Shown one piece after another: positions 1 to 8,573 of a stretch of DNA of 64,000 nucleotides. Source of the stretch: Nocardia bovistercoris (lineage in GTDB: Bacteria > Actinomycetota > Actinomycetes > Mycobacteriales > Mycobacteriaceae); the NCBI RefSeq assembly GCF_015674855.1, contig NZ_JADMLG010000007.1:1-64000 (forward strand), written 5' to 3'. A program made the translations under genes and the position numbers. Within the stretch, counting starts at the first letter, position 1; each line of letters begins with the position of its first letter. Below the pieces are notes generated by a model. It ran no database searches and was not told the DNA's origin. It worked only from the letters and a program-made list of their open reading frames with translations.

Positions 1-209
1 TGAAGTTGGACGTCAGCGACTCGGCGCGGTTCTGGCTCGCGGTACGCGGCTACGACCCGGTCTACGGCGCGCGTCCGCTGCGCAGACTGATCCAACAGTC
101 CATCGGCGACACCCTCGCCAAACAACTACTCGCGGGTGCGGTCACCGACGGCGACGTGGTACAGGTCGACCTCGCGAAGGACGGTGACAACCTCATCGTC
201 GGCAGGTGA
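1..209 (+). CDS. clpB: ClpB disaggregase, C-terminal end (partial)
   Basis: This is the 3' end of an open frame that enters from the left edge (first full codon at base 3), ending in TGA at 207-209. The residues match the C-terminal D2-small domain of the AAA+ disaggregase ClpB: a segment reading RGYDPVYGARPLRR followed by LIQQSIGDTLAKQLL is the hallmark sensor-2 region (GAR arginine) of Clp/Hsp100 ATPases. ClpB works with DnaK to rescue aggregated proteins in the cytoplasm. Position next to an Rv0383c-like gene and pyrE agrees with the order clpB-Rv0383c-pyrE known in M. tuberculosis. Only the last 68 or so residues are visible, so ClpB rather than ClpC rests on sequence recollection plus context. 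Confidence 0.9.
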   Translation, partial: KLDVSDSARFWLAVRGYDPVYGARPLRRLIQQSIGDTLAKQLLAGAVTDGDVVQVDLAKDGDNLIVGR

Positions 210-226
210 TTCGCCGCCGCCGAACA

Positions 227-278
227 GGACACAGCGCGCCGTATCCGGCCTGTCCGGGTACGGCGCGCTCTTGTGTCC
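227..278 (+). terminator. Long hairpin terminator after clpB
   Basis: An 11-bp perfect stem (AGCGCGCCGTA at 233-243 with its complement at 259-269, 15-nt loop) is extended by an outer 6-bp stem (GGACAC 227-232 with GTGTCC 273-278) across a 3-nt bulge. It starts 18 bases after the clpB stop. There is no U tract, as is common in actinomycetes. Confidence 0.7.
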
Positions 279-358
279 GACCCCAGCGGCGGCCTGGCGC
301 CGGTGTGATCGGCGTGACCTGACTGCCGGATGCGCGCGCCCGGCATATCGTGGATGCC

Positions 359-1228
359 ATGAACAACCCGAAGGATCCCTGGGCGCCACGGCCGGACGAC
401 GAGCCGACCCGACAGCTCGGTCCGCAGGGGCGGTCCGGACACCCCGGAAACGACGCCGTTGGCGGCACCGACGACCCGACGGTCGCCTACGGCGCCAACC
501 AGCAGGCGGCGCCGCGGTATCCGTCGACCGAACAGTTCGCGCCGTGGACGCCGCCGCCGGTGAACGCCACCCAGCAGTTGCCGACCGCCGAGAACCAGTG
601 GGGCGCTTACGAGAACGGCGGCAGCTACGAGGGCGGCGGCGCCTACGGCGGATACGGCCCGCAGTGGTCGGGATCGCCGGGGCAGCCCGGTGCGATGCCG
701 CCGGGCGCGCCGCCGCCGGTCGACCAACTGCCGCCGCACGAGCCGCCGCGCAAACGCAACACCGGTCTGTGGATCGCGCTCGCCCTCGGTGTGCTCGCCC
801 TGGTCGCGGTCGCGGGCATCGCGGCGGGCGCGCTGCTCGGGGACAAGAACTCGGATTCGAGCACGGCGGGAGCAGGCGTCACCACGACCCGGGTCCTCCC
901 GCCACAGGCGACGATTCCGACTGTCCCGAAATCGTCGGGTTCGAACAGCCCGAGCGGTCTGCCCGGACTGCCCGGCCTCGATGATCTCGGTGCGACCGCG
1001 GGCACCATCAGCGCCAACAGCGGCGGCACGCTCACGCTGGAGACCATGTCCGGGAAGAACGTCACGGTGCGCACCACCGACAAGACCCAGGTGATCTCGC
1101 TGTCCGGCGCGAAGGCCAGCGATCTCCCGGTCGGCGATGTGGTGATGGTGCAGGGCGACAAGGCCGCCGACGGCTCCATCAACGCCAAGGTCATCATCAG
1201 CACCGGCCTGCCTGGGGGCCCGCGATGA
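359..1228 (+). CDS. Membrane-anchored DUF5666 protein
   Basis: This 289-residue protein has a proline-, glycine- and glutamine-rich cytoplasmic N-terminus (about residues 1-130), one transmembrane segment (around residues 136-160, reading LWIALALGVLALVAVAGIAA), a Ser/Thr/Pro linker, and a C-terminal extracytoplasmic domain of about 75 residues. The C-terminal part (GTISANSGGTLTLETMSGK onward) looks like DUF5666, a small beta-barrel domain of unknown function. I chose ATG 359 over the in-frame GTG at 350; neither has a clear Shine-Dalgarno. Function is unknown; an envelope role is inference from topology only. Confidence 0.75.
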   Translation: MNNPKDPWAPRPDDEPTRQLGPQGRSGHPGNDAVGGTDDPTVAYGANQQAAPRYPSTEQFAPWTPPPVNATQQLPTAENQWGAYENGGSYEGGGAYGGYGPQWSGSPGQPGAMPPGAPPPVDQLPPHEPPRKRNTGLWIALALGVLALVAVAGIAAGALLGDKNSDSSTAGAGVTTTRVLPPQATIPTVPKSSGSNSPSGLPGLPGLDDLGATAGTISANSGGTLTLETMSGKNVTVRTTDKTQVISLSGAKASDLPVGDVVMVQGDKAADGSINAKVIISTGLPGGPR

Positions 1229-1332
1229 CACCGCGGCGGGCGTGGTGCTTCGATCAGTCGACAACCCTCGCCCGGCCCGGTGCGGGGACAATGGCGGGCT
1301 CTGTGCCGCCGGGACCATTAGGGTAGAGCGCG

Positions 1333-2679
1333 ATGACGGCAATGTGGTTCGGGTTGGCGGCGATCGCGCTGGTCGGTGCGATCGTGCTGCTCTATTTCGA
1401 TCGGGTCCAGCGGCAGCGGACCGGTCACGCCCGCCAGGTCTGGGCGAAGTCGCAGGGCTACACCTACGTGTCGGTGGAGCCCGCGCTGCCCGCGACCTGG
1501 CGGCGCGGCGCGCTGGCCAAGCTCGGCTACCTGTCGGCTGTCGACGTGGTCTCCGGTATTCGCAAGGGCGAGAAGTTCGTCCTGTTCGATCTGGAGGACG
1601 CGGCGACGCTGGTCGCGGTGCGCAGGCAGATCGGCTCCGACATCGACGTGGACATGCGGCTCAAGACCGCGGCGCCGCCCAAGGACGCCGACCTGGAACT
1701 GCTCGGCGCGATCGGTGACCGTGTGGTCTTCGCGACCAATCCCGAAATCGCAAGGCACGCCGTCGATCAGCGCATGGTCGCGTTCATCGAATCGCTGCCG
1801 GACACCGTCCAGATGCTCTGGAGCGAGGGCAACTGGACCCTCGGCATGCTCTCGGTCGGCACCTCGTCCAAGGACTGGGAGACCGCCATCGACGCGGTCC
1901 TGCGGCTCTCGGGTCTGCTGCACGTGCTGCCGCCGGTCGCCGAACCGCGCACGGTCGAATCCGGTGGACACGATCCGGGGCGGCCGCATCCGAACCGGCA
2001 GCCGCAGGGCGAGTCCGGCGCGGCGGGCCGCAAGCGGTCGCCCGAGGCGGGCGATGAGTCCGACCGGGCGCGTGCGGATCGGCCGCGCGAGCAGGGCCGT
2101 GCGGATCGCAGGCGGGAGCAGGCCGGCGCGGATCGCCCGCGCGAGCAGGGCGGCGCGGGGCGCGAAGCCGAGTCCGAGGCGGGCGCCGATGGCCGCGCGT
2201 ACGCCGGTCGCCCGTATGACGACGAGTCCGAGGCGCCGTCCGGTCGTCGGCCGTCGCTGGCTGTCGTCCCCGACGCGCGTCAGCGGACCGGTGCGGAACG
2301 CTCCGACGACGGCGCGCACGAACAGGCGAGTCCCGACCGGTCCGCCGCCGCTGCCCGGCGCGAGGAAACAGCCGCTGCCCGGCGCGAGGAAACAAGCGCT
2401 GCCCGGCGCGAGGAACAGGCCGGTGTGCGGCGCGAGGAACCGGTCGGCGCCCGGCGCGACCGAGCCGGTGTGCCGCGCGAGGAGCAGGTCGAGTCCCGGC
2501 GCGAAGCCGCCATCGAGTCACGGCGCGAAGCCGCCGCCGAGTCACGGCGCGAAGCCGCCGCCGAGGCGCGACGCGACGACGACCCCGCCGAGGCGTCCGA
2601 CGCCCGCGCGGACCTGCCGCCCGCGGGCGGCCCGTTCCACCCCGGATTCCGTCCGTATCAGGGGCCAGTGCCACGATGA
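1333..2679 (+). CDS. Rv0383c-like membrane protein with charged repeat tail
   Basis: A 448-residue protein. Residues 1-20 form an N-terminal transmembrane segment (FGLAAIALVGAIVLLYF). Residues 21-205 form a conserved folded domain resembling the M. tuberculosis protein encoded between clpB and pyrE (Rv0383c, function unknown). Residues 206-448 are low complexity, rich in Arg, Glu, Ala and Asp, with many RREE/RREAA units. The gene order here is the same as in Mycobacterium except for an SDR gene inserted before pyrE. The ATG at 1333 follows a TAGGGT (-10-like) hexamer by 8 bases, so the transcript may be almost leaderless. The tail is probably disordered and expanded relative to relatives. Confidence 0.75.
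   Translation: MTAMWFGLAAIALVGAIVLLYFDRVQRQRTGHARQVWAKSQGYTYVSVEPALPATWRRGALAKLGYLSAVDVVSGIRKGEKFVLFDLEDAATLVAVRRQIGSDIDVDMRLKTAAPPKDADLELLGAIGDRVVFATNPEIARHAVDQRMVAFIESLPDTVQMLWSEGNWTLGMLSVGTSSKDWETAIDAVLRLSGLLHVLPPVAEPRTVESGGHDPGRPHPNRQPQGESGAAGRKRSPEAGDESDRARADRPREQGRADRRREQAGADRPREQGGAGREAESEAGADGRAYAGRPYDDESEAPSGRRPSLAVVPDARQRTGAERSDDGAHEQASPDRSAAAARREETAAARREETSAARREEQAGVRREEPVGARRDRAGVPREEQVESRREAAIESRREAAAESRREAAAEARRDDDPAEASDARADLPPAGGPFHPGFRPYQGPVPR
2345..2572 (+). repeat. In-frame tandem repeats encoding ARREE/SRREAA
   Basis: Imperfect tandem copies of about 24-27 bases, each carrying a CCCGGCGCGAGGAA-like or TCACGGCGCGAAGCC-like core, run through the 3' part of the upstream coding sequence. 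They encode about ten copies of a basic-acidic pentad-to-nonad (A/S-R-R-E-E/A). All copies stay in frame, so this is a coding repeat, not an intergenic element. Confidence 0.8.
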
Positions 2680-2718
2680 CCGCGGGTCGCAGCGGCCCGC
2701 TCGATTGGATTGTCTCGC

Positions 2719-3531
2719 ATGACAGCTAGCGCCGATTCCGCCCGCCTCCCCGGCGCGATCCGCCCCGTCGCCCTCATCACCGGACCCACATCGGGTATCG
2801 GGTTGGGTTATGCGCGCAGGTTGGCCGCGCTCGGTTACGACCTGGTGCTCGTGGCCCGGGACGAGGAGCGGCTATCGGGTCTTGCGGACGAACTCGATCG
2901 CAAGTTCGCGACCCGTTCGGAGGTGCTCGCCGCCGACCTGACCGACGCGGAGGACCGGGCGAGAGTGGGCGAGCGGGTGGCCGCGGGCGTCGAATTCCTG
3001 ATCAACAACGCGGGATTCGGTTTGTCCGGCGAATTCTGGGAACTGCCTTACGAGCGGTTGCAGGCTCAGCTCGACGTGAACGTGACAGCGGTCGTCCAGT
3101 TGACCCATGCCGCGCTGCCCGCCATGATCGCTGCCGCCAAGGGGTCGGTCGTGAACGTGGCCAGCGTCGCGGGTCTGATACCGGGACGGGGATCGACGTA
3201 CTCGGCGTCCAAGGCCTATCTCGTATCCTTCACCGAGGGGTTGTCGAGCGGCCTGGTCGGTACGGGCGTGCGGATCCAGGCCCTGTGCCCCGGATTCGTG
3301 CACACCGAGTTCCACGAGCGGGCGGGCATCGAGATGTCGGCGCTGCCCGAACGGCTGTGGCTGTCCGTCGAGCAGGTGGTCGCCGATTCCCTCAGCGATC
3401 TGGAGAAGGGCCGGGTGATCAGCGTGCCCGGTGTGCAGTACAAGGTGCTCACCACGGTGGCCGGGATGATCCCTCGGCCGCTGCAGGTCCGGGTCAACCG
3501 CGGCCTGTTCAACTCACGCGGAAGGACTTAG
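2719..3531 (+). CDS. Short-chain dehydrogenase/reductase
   Basis: A 270-residue classical SDR. It shows the cofactor motif TGPTSGIG (residues 21-28), the NNAG motif (about 96-99), a catalytic Ser in the VVNVASVAG strand, and the active-site pair Tyr161 and Lys165 in YSASK. Arg in VLVARDEERL after strand 2 suggests NADP(H) preference (inference). The in-frame TTG at 2710 could add three residues; ATG 2719 is the more usual choice. The stop is 2 bases before pyrE, whose Shine-Dalgarno lies inside this gene, so the two are probably co-transcribed. The substrate cannot be told from sequence; relatives are often annotated as lipid or ketone reductases. Confidence 0.9.
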   Translation: MTASADSARLPGAIRPVALITGPTSGIGLGYARRLAALGYDLVLVARDEERLSGLADELDRKFATRSEVLAADLTDAEDRARVGERVAAGVEFLINNAGFGLSGEFWELPYERLQAQLDVNVTAVVQLTHAALPAMIAAAKGSVVNVASVAGLIPGRGSTYSASKAYLVSFTEGLSSGLVGTGVRIQALCPGFVHTEFHERAGIEMSALPERLWLSVEQVVADSLSDLEKGRVISVPGVQYKVLTTVAGMIPRPLQVRVNRGLFNSRGRT

Positions 3532-3533
3532 AC

Positions 3534-4112
3534 ATGATCGACCAGGCGACGGGGCACGAAGTCGCGCTCGGCGCGGGCGGTTCCGACCGGGACCGGTTGG
3601 CCGCGCTGGTCCGCGAACTCGCGGTGGTGCACGGCAAGGTCACGCTCTCCTCGGGCAACGAAGCCGACTACTATGTCGATCTACGCCGCGCCACCCTGCA
3701 CCATCTGGCCGCGCCGCTGATCGGCCGGTTGTTGCGTGATCTGGTGTCGGACTGGGATTTCGAGGCGGTAGGCGGGTTGACGATGGGCGCCGACCCGGTG
3801 GCGCTGGCCGTGATGCACGCGCCGGGCAGGCCCATCAACGCGTTCGTGGTCCGCAAGGCCGCCAAGACCCACGGCATGCAGCGCCAGATCGAGGGACCCG
3901 ATATCGTCGGCAAGCGGGTTCTGGTCGTCGAGGACACCACGACCACCGGGAATTCGCCGCTCACCGCCGTGCGCGCGCTGCGCGAGGCGGGCGCGACCGT
4001 GGTCGGCGTGGCCACCGTGGTCGACCGGGAGACCGGCGCCGATCAGGTCATCGCCGCGGAGGGGCTGGAGTACCGTTCGATCCTCGGCTTGAAGGATCTG
4101 GCGCTGGGCTGA
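3534..4112 (+). CDS. pyrE: Orotate phosphoribosyltransferase
   Basis: PyrE joins orotate to PRPP to give orotidine 5'-phosphate in de novo pyrimidine synthesis. The 192-residue product matches family length. The PRPP-binding loop VLVVEDTTTTGNS is near residue 125-137, and FVVRKAAKTHG supplies the conserved lysines. I place the start at ATG 3534, two bases after the SDR stop, because GGAAGG at 3520-3525 is a good ribosome-binding site; a longer upstream reading is an overlap artefact. It lies away from other pyr genes, as in M. tuberculosis where pyrE also sits beside clpB. Confidence 0.95.
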   Translation: MIDQATGHEVALGAGGSDRDRLAALVRELAVVHGKVTLSSGNEADYYVDLRRATLHHLAAPLIGRLLRDLVSDWDFEAVGGLTMGADPVALAVMHAPGRPINAFVVRKAAKTHGMQRQIEGPDIVGKRVLVVEDTTTTGNSPLTAVRALREAGATVVGVATVVDRETGADQVIAAEGLEYRSILGLKDLALG

Positions 4113-4255
4113 CCCGGCTGGGATTATCGAGGGGAAGTGCGGTTCTCGTTATCCGGCGAGGCGGGTTACCTCCTGCGGGTCCGACACACACCGGTCTGGG
4201 CTAGCCTGAACACAGTTCCAATAGGTCCGGACGGTAGAGGACGTGTGATACGGCT

Positions 4256-5320
4256 GTGGTGAGCATTGCGGTCAATAAGAGTCGCCAGAACGTTGCGATG
4301 CTCGGAATCGGCGCATACCGACCCCAGCGCGTGGTCAGCAACGCGGAAGTGTGCGAACTGCTGGAATCTACGCCGGACTGGATCTTCGAACGCACCGGAA
4401 TCCACAACCGCCGCTGGATCAGCGGCGATGAGACACTGCGGTCCATCTCGGCGGGCGCGGGTGAACGCGCGCTGGTCAACACCGGTATCGACCGGTCGAA
4501 GATCGGCGCGCTGATCCTGTGTACGTCGAGTTGGCTGAAGTTGACGCCGCACGGCGCGCCGACCGTCGCCGCCGATCTCGGGCTCAACGGCATCGCGGCC
4601 TTCGACCTCACCTCGGGCTGCGGCGGCTTCGGCTACGGACTCGGCGTCGCCGCCGACCTGATCCGCGCGGGCTCGGCCGAATACGTCCTGGTGATCGGCG
4701 CCGAGACCATGACCGTCGGACTCGACCCCACCGATCGCGGCACCGCCATGATCTTCGGTGACGGCGCGGGCGCGGTGGTGGTCGGCCCGAGCGAGGAGAA
4801 CGGCATCTCGCCGACCGTGTGGGGCAGCGACGGCGAGAACGCCGAAGCCATCGCCCAGGACGTGGACTTCCTGGAATACATGAACAAGGCGCAGGAGTCG
4901 CAGGGCACCGACCCGGCGGTCGAACCGCTCGGGCGGATGTCGCTGCGGATGGAAGGGCCTCGGGTGTTCCGTTGGGCCGCCGTCACGCTGCCGCGCGCGC
5001 TGGCCTCGGCGCTCGAGGTCTCCGGCGTCTCCAAGGAGGAGATCGAGGTCTTCGTCCCGCATCAGGCCAATGCCCGCATCAACGAGTTGATGAAGAAGAA
5101 TCTCGGTCTGGCCGAGGACATTCCGATGGCCAACGACATCGAGAACACCGGAAACACCTCGGCGGCCTCGATTCCGCTTGCCATCGAGGAGATGCTGGTC
5201 ACCGGCAAGGCCAAGGGCGGGCAGACGGCCTTGCTGCTCGGCTTCGGCGCTGGGCTCAGCTACGCTGGGCAGGTCGTCACGCTGCCGCCGGCGCCGAAGG
5301 AGCCCAGTTTCGATGCCTGA
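4256..5320 (+). CDS. Beta-ketoacyl-ACP synthase III family protein
   Basis: A thiolase-fold KASIII (FabH-like) condensing enzyme of up to 354 residues. The catalytic triad is visible: Cys122 in DLTSGCGGFGYG, His269 in VPHQANARI and Asn300 in ENTGNTSAAS. Such enzymes condense an acyl-CoA starter with malonyl-ACP to begin fatty-acid or related synthesis. It is not adjacent to other FAS-II genes, so it may be a specialised paralogue rather than the housekeeping FabH; this is inference. The start may be GTG 4256, GTG 4259 or ATG 4298 (the last begins at the conserved MLGIGAYRP strand). Its end overlaps the YhhN gene by 8 bases. Confidence 0.88.
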   Translation: MVSIAVNKSRQNVAMLGIGAYRPQRVVSNAEVCELLESTPDWIFERTGIHNRRWISGDETLRSISAGAGERALVNTGIDRSKIGALILCTSSWLKLTPHGAPTVAADLGLNGIAAFDLTSGCGGFGYGLGVAADLIRAGSAEYVLVIGAETMTVGLDPTDRGTAMIFGDGAGAVVVGPSEENGISPTVWGSDGENAEAIAQDVDFLEYMNKAQESQGTDPAVEPLGRMSLRMEGPRVFRWAAVTLPRALASALEVSGVSKEEIEVFVPHQANARINELMKKNLGLAEDIPMANDIENTGNTSAASIPLAIEEMLVTGKAKGGQTALLLGFGAGLSYAGQVVTLPPAPKEPSFDA

Positions 5321-6017
5321 GCGCCGACGGGTGCGGCCGCTGCGTCTGGGTTACGCGGCGGCGGCAGCTGTCACGGTGTTCGGTGCGGTTACCGGCCGGG
5401 AGCGATGGCAGGTGGTGGCGAAACCGCTGCTCATGCCCCTGCTCGCCGCCGACGCGGCGGTTTCGGAGTTTCCCTCGGGCGCCGATCGCGCGCTGCTGTT
5501 CGGTGCGCTCGGCGCGGCCACCGTCGGCGATGTGCTGCTCATCCGACCCGATGACGATCGCCGCCTGGTCGCGGGCGCGTCGTTCTTCGGGGTGATGCAA
5601 CTCGGGTACACGGCGCTGTGGTTGCGTCGCGGTGCGCGTCCCACGGTCGCGAATGTCGTTCCGCGCCTGGCCGCTTGGCTCGGCGCGGCGGCGTTGCTGC
5701 GCGCGAAGTCGCCCGCGGTCGCGCTCCCGCTCACCGGGTACGGCGCCACCCTCGGCGTCGCGGCCGTCCTCGCGTCGGATCCGGCGTTGGCTCCCGGCGC
5801 TACCACCCTCGCGGGGGTGAATCTGCCCGGCCGCGATCCACGGAGTCGGATCGGTCTCGGCGCGCTGTTGTTCACGCTGTCGGACGGTTCGATCGTGCTG
5901 CGTCGGATCTTCGCCCGCACCGAACGATCCCGTCGCCTGACCGAAGGGGTCGTGCTCGGCACCTACGCGGCCGCGCAGTACTTCCTCACCGACCCACGCG
6001 CGCATATCACCCCCTGA
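5313..6017 (+). CDS. YhhN-family membrane protein (lysoplasmalogenase-like)
   Basis: A 234-residue polytopic protein with about seven or eight hydrophobic segments, typical of the YhhN/TMEM86 family, whose animal members hydrolyse lysoplasmalogens. The motif GDVLLIRPD near residue 70 and the SDGSIVLRR segment near 187 fit the family's conserved acidic and serine positions. ATG 5313 overlaps the KASIII stop by 8 bases, so translation is probably coupled and the pair may act together in lipid metabolism (inference). The bacterial substrate is not established. Confidence 0.82.
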   Translation: MPERRRVRPLRLGYAAAAAVTVFGAVTGRERWQVVAKPLLMPLLAADAAVSEFPSGADRALLFGALGAATVGDVLLIRPDDDRRLVAGASFFGVMQLGYTALWLRRGARPTVANVVPRLAAWLGAAALLRAKSPAVALPLTGYGATLGVAAVLASDPALAPGATTLAGVNLPGRDPRSRIGLGALLFTLSDGSIVLRRIFARTERSRRLTEGVVLGTYAAAQYFLTDPRAHITP

Positions 6018-6102
6018 GCCGGGGTGGACAGACCGCGCTCGCGGCGTTGCCTCCCGTGCCGGGCTCGGTACGGAAATCACGTGCCCCGGCTACCATCACC
6101 GC

Positions 6103-6531
6103 ATGAGTTATCCGCCGCCGATGGACAAGTACGGGCAGTCCGACCCGTCGTATCCGCAGCAGCCCTACGGTCAGCAGCCGTACGGCCAACAGCCCTACGG
6201 CCAGTACCCGCCGCAGCCGTACGCGCAGCCCTACGGCTACGGGTACCCGCCGCCGCCGGACCACCCGCAGGCAACCACGATCCTGATCCTCGGCATCCTG
6301 AGCCTGGTCGTCTGCGGTCTGTGCGGACCCTTCGCCTGGTCCATGGGTAGCAAGGCGCTCAAGGAGATCGACGCGGCGGGCGGCACGATCGGCGGTCGCG
6401 GCAATGTCAAGGCGGGCTACATCTGCGGGATCATCGGGACGGTGTTCCTGATCCTCGCGGTCCTGTTCGTCATCCTCTACATCATCCTGATCGTGGTGGC
6501 GATCGGAGCCTCCTCGCCGAGCAGCTACTGA
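6103..6531 (+). CDS. DUF4190-type membrane protein with Tyr/Gln-rich N-terminus
   Basis: A 142-residue protein. The first 55 residues are disordered and made of PYGQQ-like repeats. Two transmembrane segments follow (about residues 63-80 and 108-135) separated by a short loop with GSKALKEID and GRGNVKAGYI, the usual DUF4190 pattern. Function is unknown. The N-terminal repeat resembles low-complexity tails of other actinobacterial membrane proteins. It stands alone between the YhhN gene and a SpoU methylase on the same strand. Confidence 0.78.
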   Translation: MSYPPPMDKYGQSDPSYPQQPYGQQPYGQQPYGQYPPQPYAQPYGYGYPPPPDHPQATTILILGILSLVVCGLCGPFAWSMGSKALKEIDAAGGTIGGRGNVKAGYICGIIGTVFLILAVLFVILYIILIVVAIGASSPSSY

Positions 6532-6604
6532 CCCCGGACCGGCCATCGCGGCGGGGGCGATACTCGGCGGCATCGGTGCGACGGCCGGAATTAGCATCGA
6601 CGGG

Positions 6605-7339
6605 GTGAATCAGTCGGCGTCGGAGCTCGCGCACGGGCAGCCTGCCCCATCGGAGAACACCTCGGGGGAAAACATCGCGGGGGCGGATCTGCCCGGTCCC
6701 ACCGAGTGGGGCGAGCATCCGCACGGGGTCGGGCCGTGGGTGGCGGAGTACGGCACGCCCGCGCCCGACGATCCGCGTCTCGATCCCGAACTGCTGGCCA
6801 ATGGTGATCGCCGCAATGTCGTCGACGCCTACCGCTACTGGACGCGTGACGCCATTGTCGCCGATATCGATCGGCGCAGGCACACCTTCCACGTCGCCAT
6901 CGAGAACTTCGGCCACGACGCGAATATCGGCACCGTGGTGCGCACCGCCAACGCCTTCGCGGCCGCGGCCGTGCACATCGTCGGCAGACGCCGGTGGAAT
7001 CGGCGCGGCGCCATGGTGACCGATCGCTACCAGCACATCGAACACCACACCGGCATACCGGAATTGCTCGAGTACGCCACCCGGCACGATCTGACCGTCG
7101 TCGCGGTCGACAATGTCGCGGGGTCGGTGCCGCTCGAGACCGCGGAACTGCCGCGGCGCTGCCTGCTGCTGTTCGGCCAGGAAGGGCCCGGCGTCACCGA
7201 GGACGCGAAACACGCGGCGGCCCTGACGGTATCGATCGCCCAGTTCGGTTCGACCCGCAGTATCAATGCCGGAGTCGCCGCAGGTATCGCGATGCACGCA
7301 TGGATCCGCAGCCATGCCGATTTGACCACATCTTGGTAA
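6605..7339 (+). CDS. SpoU/TrmH-family RNA 2'-O-methyltransferase
   Basis: A 244-residue SPOUT methyltransferase related to M. tuberculosis Rv0380c. The SPOUT motifs are present: IENFGHDANIGTVVRTANAF (motif 1, Asn and Arg), LLLFGQEGPGVT (motif 2) and QFGSTRSINAGVAAGIAMH (motif 3, knot SAM pocket). It methylates a tRNA or rRNA ribose using SAM; the exact target is not clear from sequence. The first 75 residues are a lineage-specific acidic extension. The start is GTG 6605. It sits one gene from a GH76 gene, as in Mycobacterium. Confidence 0.9.
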   Translation: MNQSASELAHGQPAPSENTSGENIAGADLPGPTEWGEHPHGVGPWVAEYGTPAPDDPRLDPELLANGDRRNVVDAYRYWTRDAIVADIDRRRHTFHVAIENFGHDANIGTVVRTANAFAAAAVHIVGRRRWNRRGAMVTDRYQHIEHHTGIPELLEYATRHDLTVVAVDNVAGSVPLETAELPRRCLLLFGQEGPGVTEDAKHAAALTVSIAQFGSTRSINAGVAAGIAMHAWIRSHADLTTSW

Positions 7340-7384
7340 CGGAATGGGGCGCAGAATTCGGGCGCGACCTGGCACCATTGAGGC

Positions 7385-8545
7385 ATGACGACGCGGAGCC
7401 CACAGACCGGGCATGACGCCGCACCGATGCCGGCGGTGTGGTCAGAGCGCGCCGATATGGCCGAGTCCGCGGTCATCACCCGGCACCTGCGGGCACTGTG
7501 GGCGCTGCCGGGCACCGAACTCGGCGTGGTCGGCTGGCCCGCCACGCGCCGGGAACGCGTCTTCGGTTCCTGGCACTACTGGTGGCAGGCGCACCTCATC
7601 GACTGCGCCGTCGACGCCGCGAACCGGGTGCCGACGCCCGCGCGCCGCAAACGCATCGCCGAGATCGTGCGCACACACCGTCTCCGCAACATCACCGGCT
7701 GGACCAACGACTACTACGACGACATGGCCTGGCTCGCCATCGCCGCCGAGCGCGCCGAACGCACCCAGGGCATCGAGGAGGCCCGCCGCGGCCTGCTCGC
7801 GCTGGAGCGCAAACTCTACGAGGGCTGGCAACCCGAGGTCGGTGGCGGCGTGCCGTGGAAGGTCGGCACCGACTACTTCAACGCCCCCGCCAACGGACCC
7901 GTCGGGATCGCGCTGCTGCGCCTCGGCAGGCAGGCGCGCGCCGAGCAGATCGCCGACTGGATCGACGCGACGCTGCGCCACCCCGAGAACGGTCTGATCC
8001 TCGACGGCATCCACCTGCCGTCCGGGACCATCGAATACCCGACGTTCTCCTACTGCCAGGGCGTCGTCCTCGGCCTGGAGACCGAACTCGCGGTGCGCAC
8101 CGGCGAGCCGAGGCACCTGGAGCGCGTGCACCGGTTACTCGCCGCGGTGCGCGAGCACATGACCACCGGCGACATCGTGCAGGGCGGTGGCGGCGGCGAC
8201 GGCGGACTGTTCAACGGCATCCTGGCCCGCTACCTCGCGGTGGTCGCGATGATGCTGCCCGGCGAGGACCGCGACCAGGTCGCCGACCGCCGTGCCGCCG
8301 CCGCGATCGTGCTCGCCTCGGCGGGCGCGGCCTGGTCGAACCGACTCGATGTCGAGGGCGAACCGCTGTTCGGGGCCGACTGGCGCACCCGCGCGCGGCT
8401 GCCGGGCAGCAGCCTCGGTGCGGGCGAGTTCACCTCGGGCGGTTCGGTGACCGCGTCCAAGGTGCCCGAACGCGATATGTCCGTGCAGTTGTCGGGCTGG
8501 ATGTTGATGGAGGCGGCGCACCAGGTGAGTGCCGCCGGGTACTGA
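7385..8545 (+). CDS. GH76-family alpha-1,6-mannanase-like protein
   Basis: A 386-residue (alpha/alpha)6-barrel protein. The sequence GWTNDYYDDMAWLA places the expected catalytic acid pair at Asp112-Asp113, as in glycoside hydrolase family 76. GGGVPWK and GGGGGDGGLFNGILARYL are further family-like glycine-rich loops. No signal peptide or transmembrane segment is visible, which is odd for an enzyme expected to cut alpha-1,6-mannan backbones such as those of lipomannan or arabinogalactan-linked glycans; the mycobacterial relative Rv0365c has the same feature. It is followed by convergent dedA genes. Confidence 0.85.
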   Translation: MTTRSPQTGHDAAPMPAVWSERADMAESAVITRHLRALWALPGTELGVVGWPATRRERVFGSWHYWWQAHLIDCAVDAANRVPTPARRKRIAEIVRTHRLRNITGWTNDYYDDMAWLAIAAERAERTQGIEEARRGLLALERKLYEGWQPEVGGGVPWKVGTDYFNAPANGPVGIALLRLGRQARAEQIADWIDATLRHPENGLILDGIHLPSGTIEYPTFSYCQGVVLGLETELAVRTGEPRHLERVHRLLAAVREHMTTGDIVQGGGGGDGGLFNGILARYLAVVAMMLPGEDRDQVADRRAAAAIVLASAGAAWSNRLDVEGEPLFGADWRTRARLPGSSLGAGEFTSGGSVTASKVPERDMSVQLSGWMLMEAAHQVSAAGY

Positions 8546-8573
8546 GCGGTATCGGTCGGTGTCGACGGCGGCG

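Noticed and set aside
62..1342. A 426-residue open frame on the minus strand opposite the clpB end and the DUF5666 gene.
   Set aside because: It is the shadow of the forward genes in GC-rich DNA; composition is Arg/Gly/His-rich, no ribosome site and no recognisable domain.
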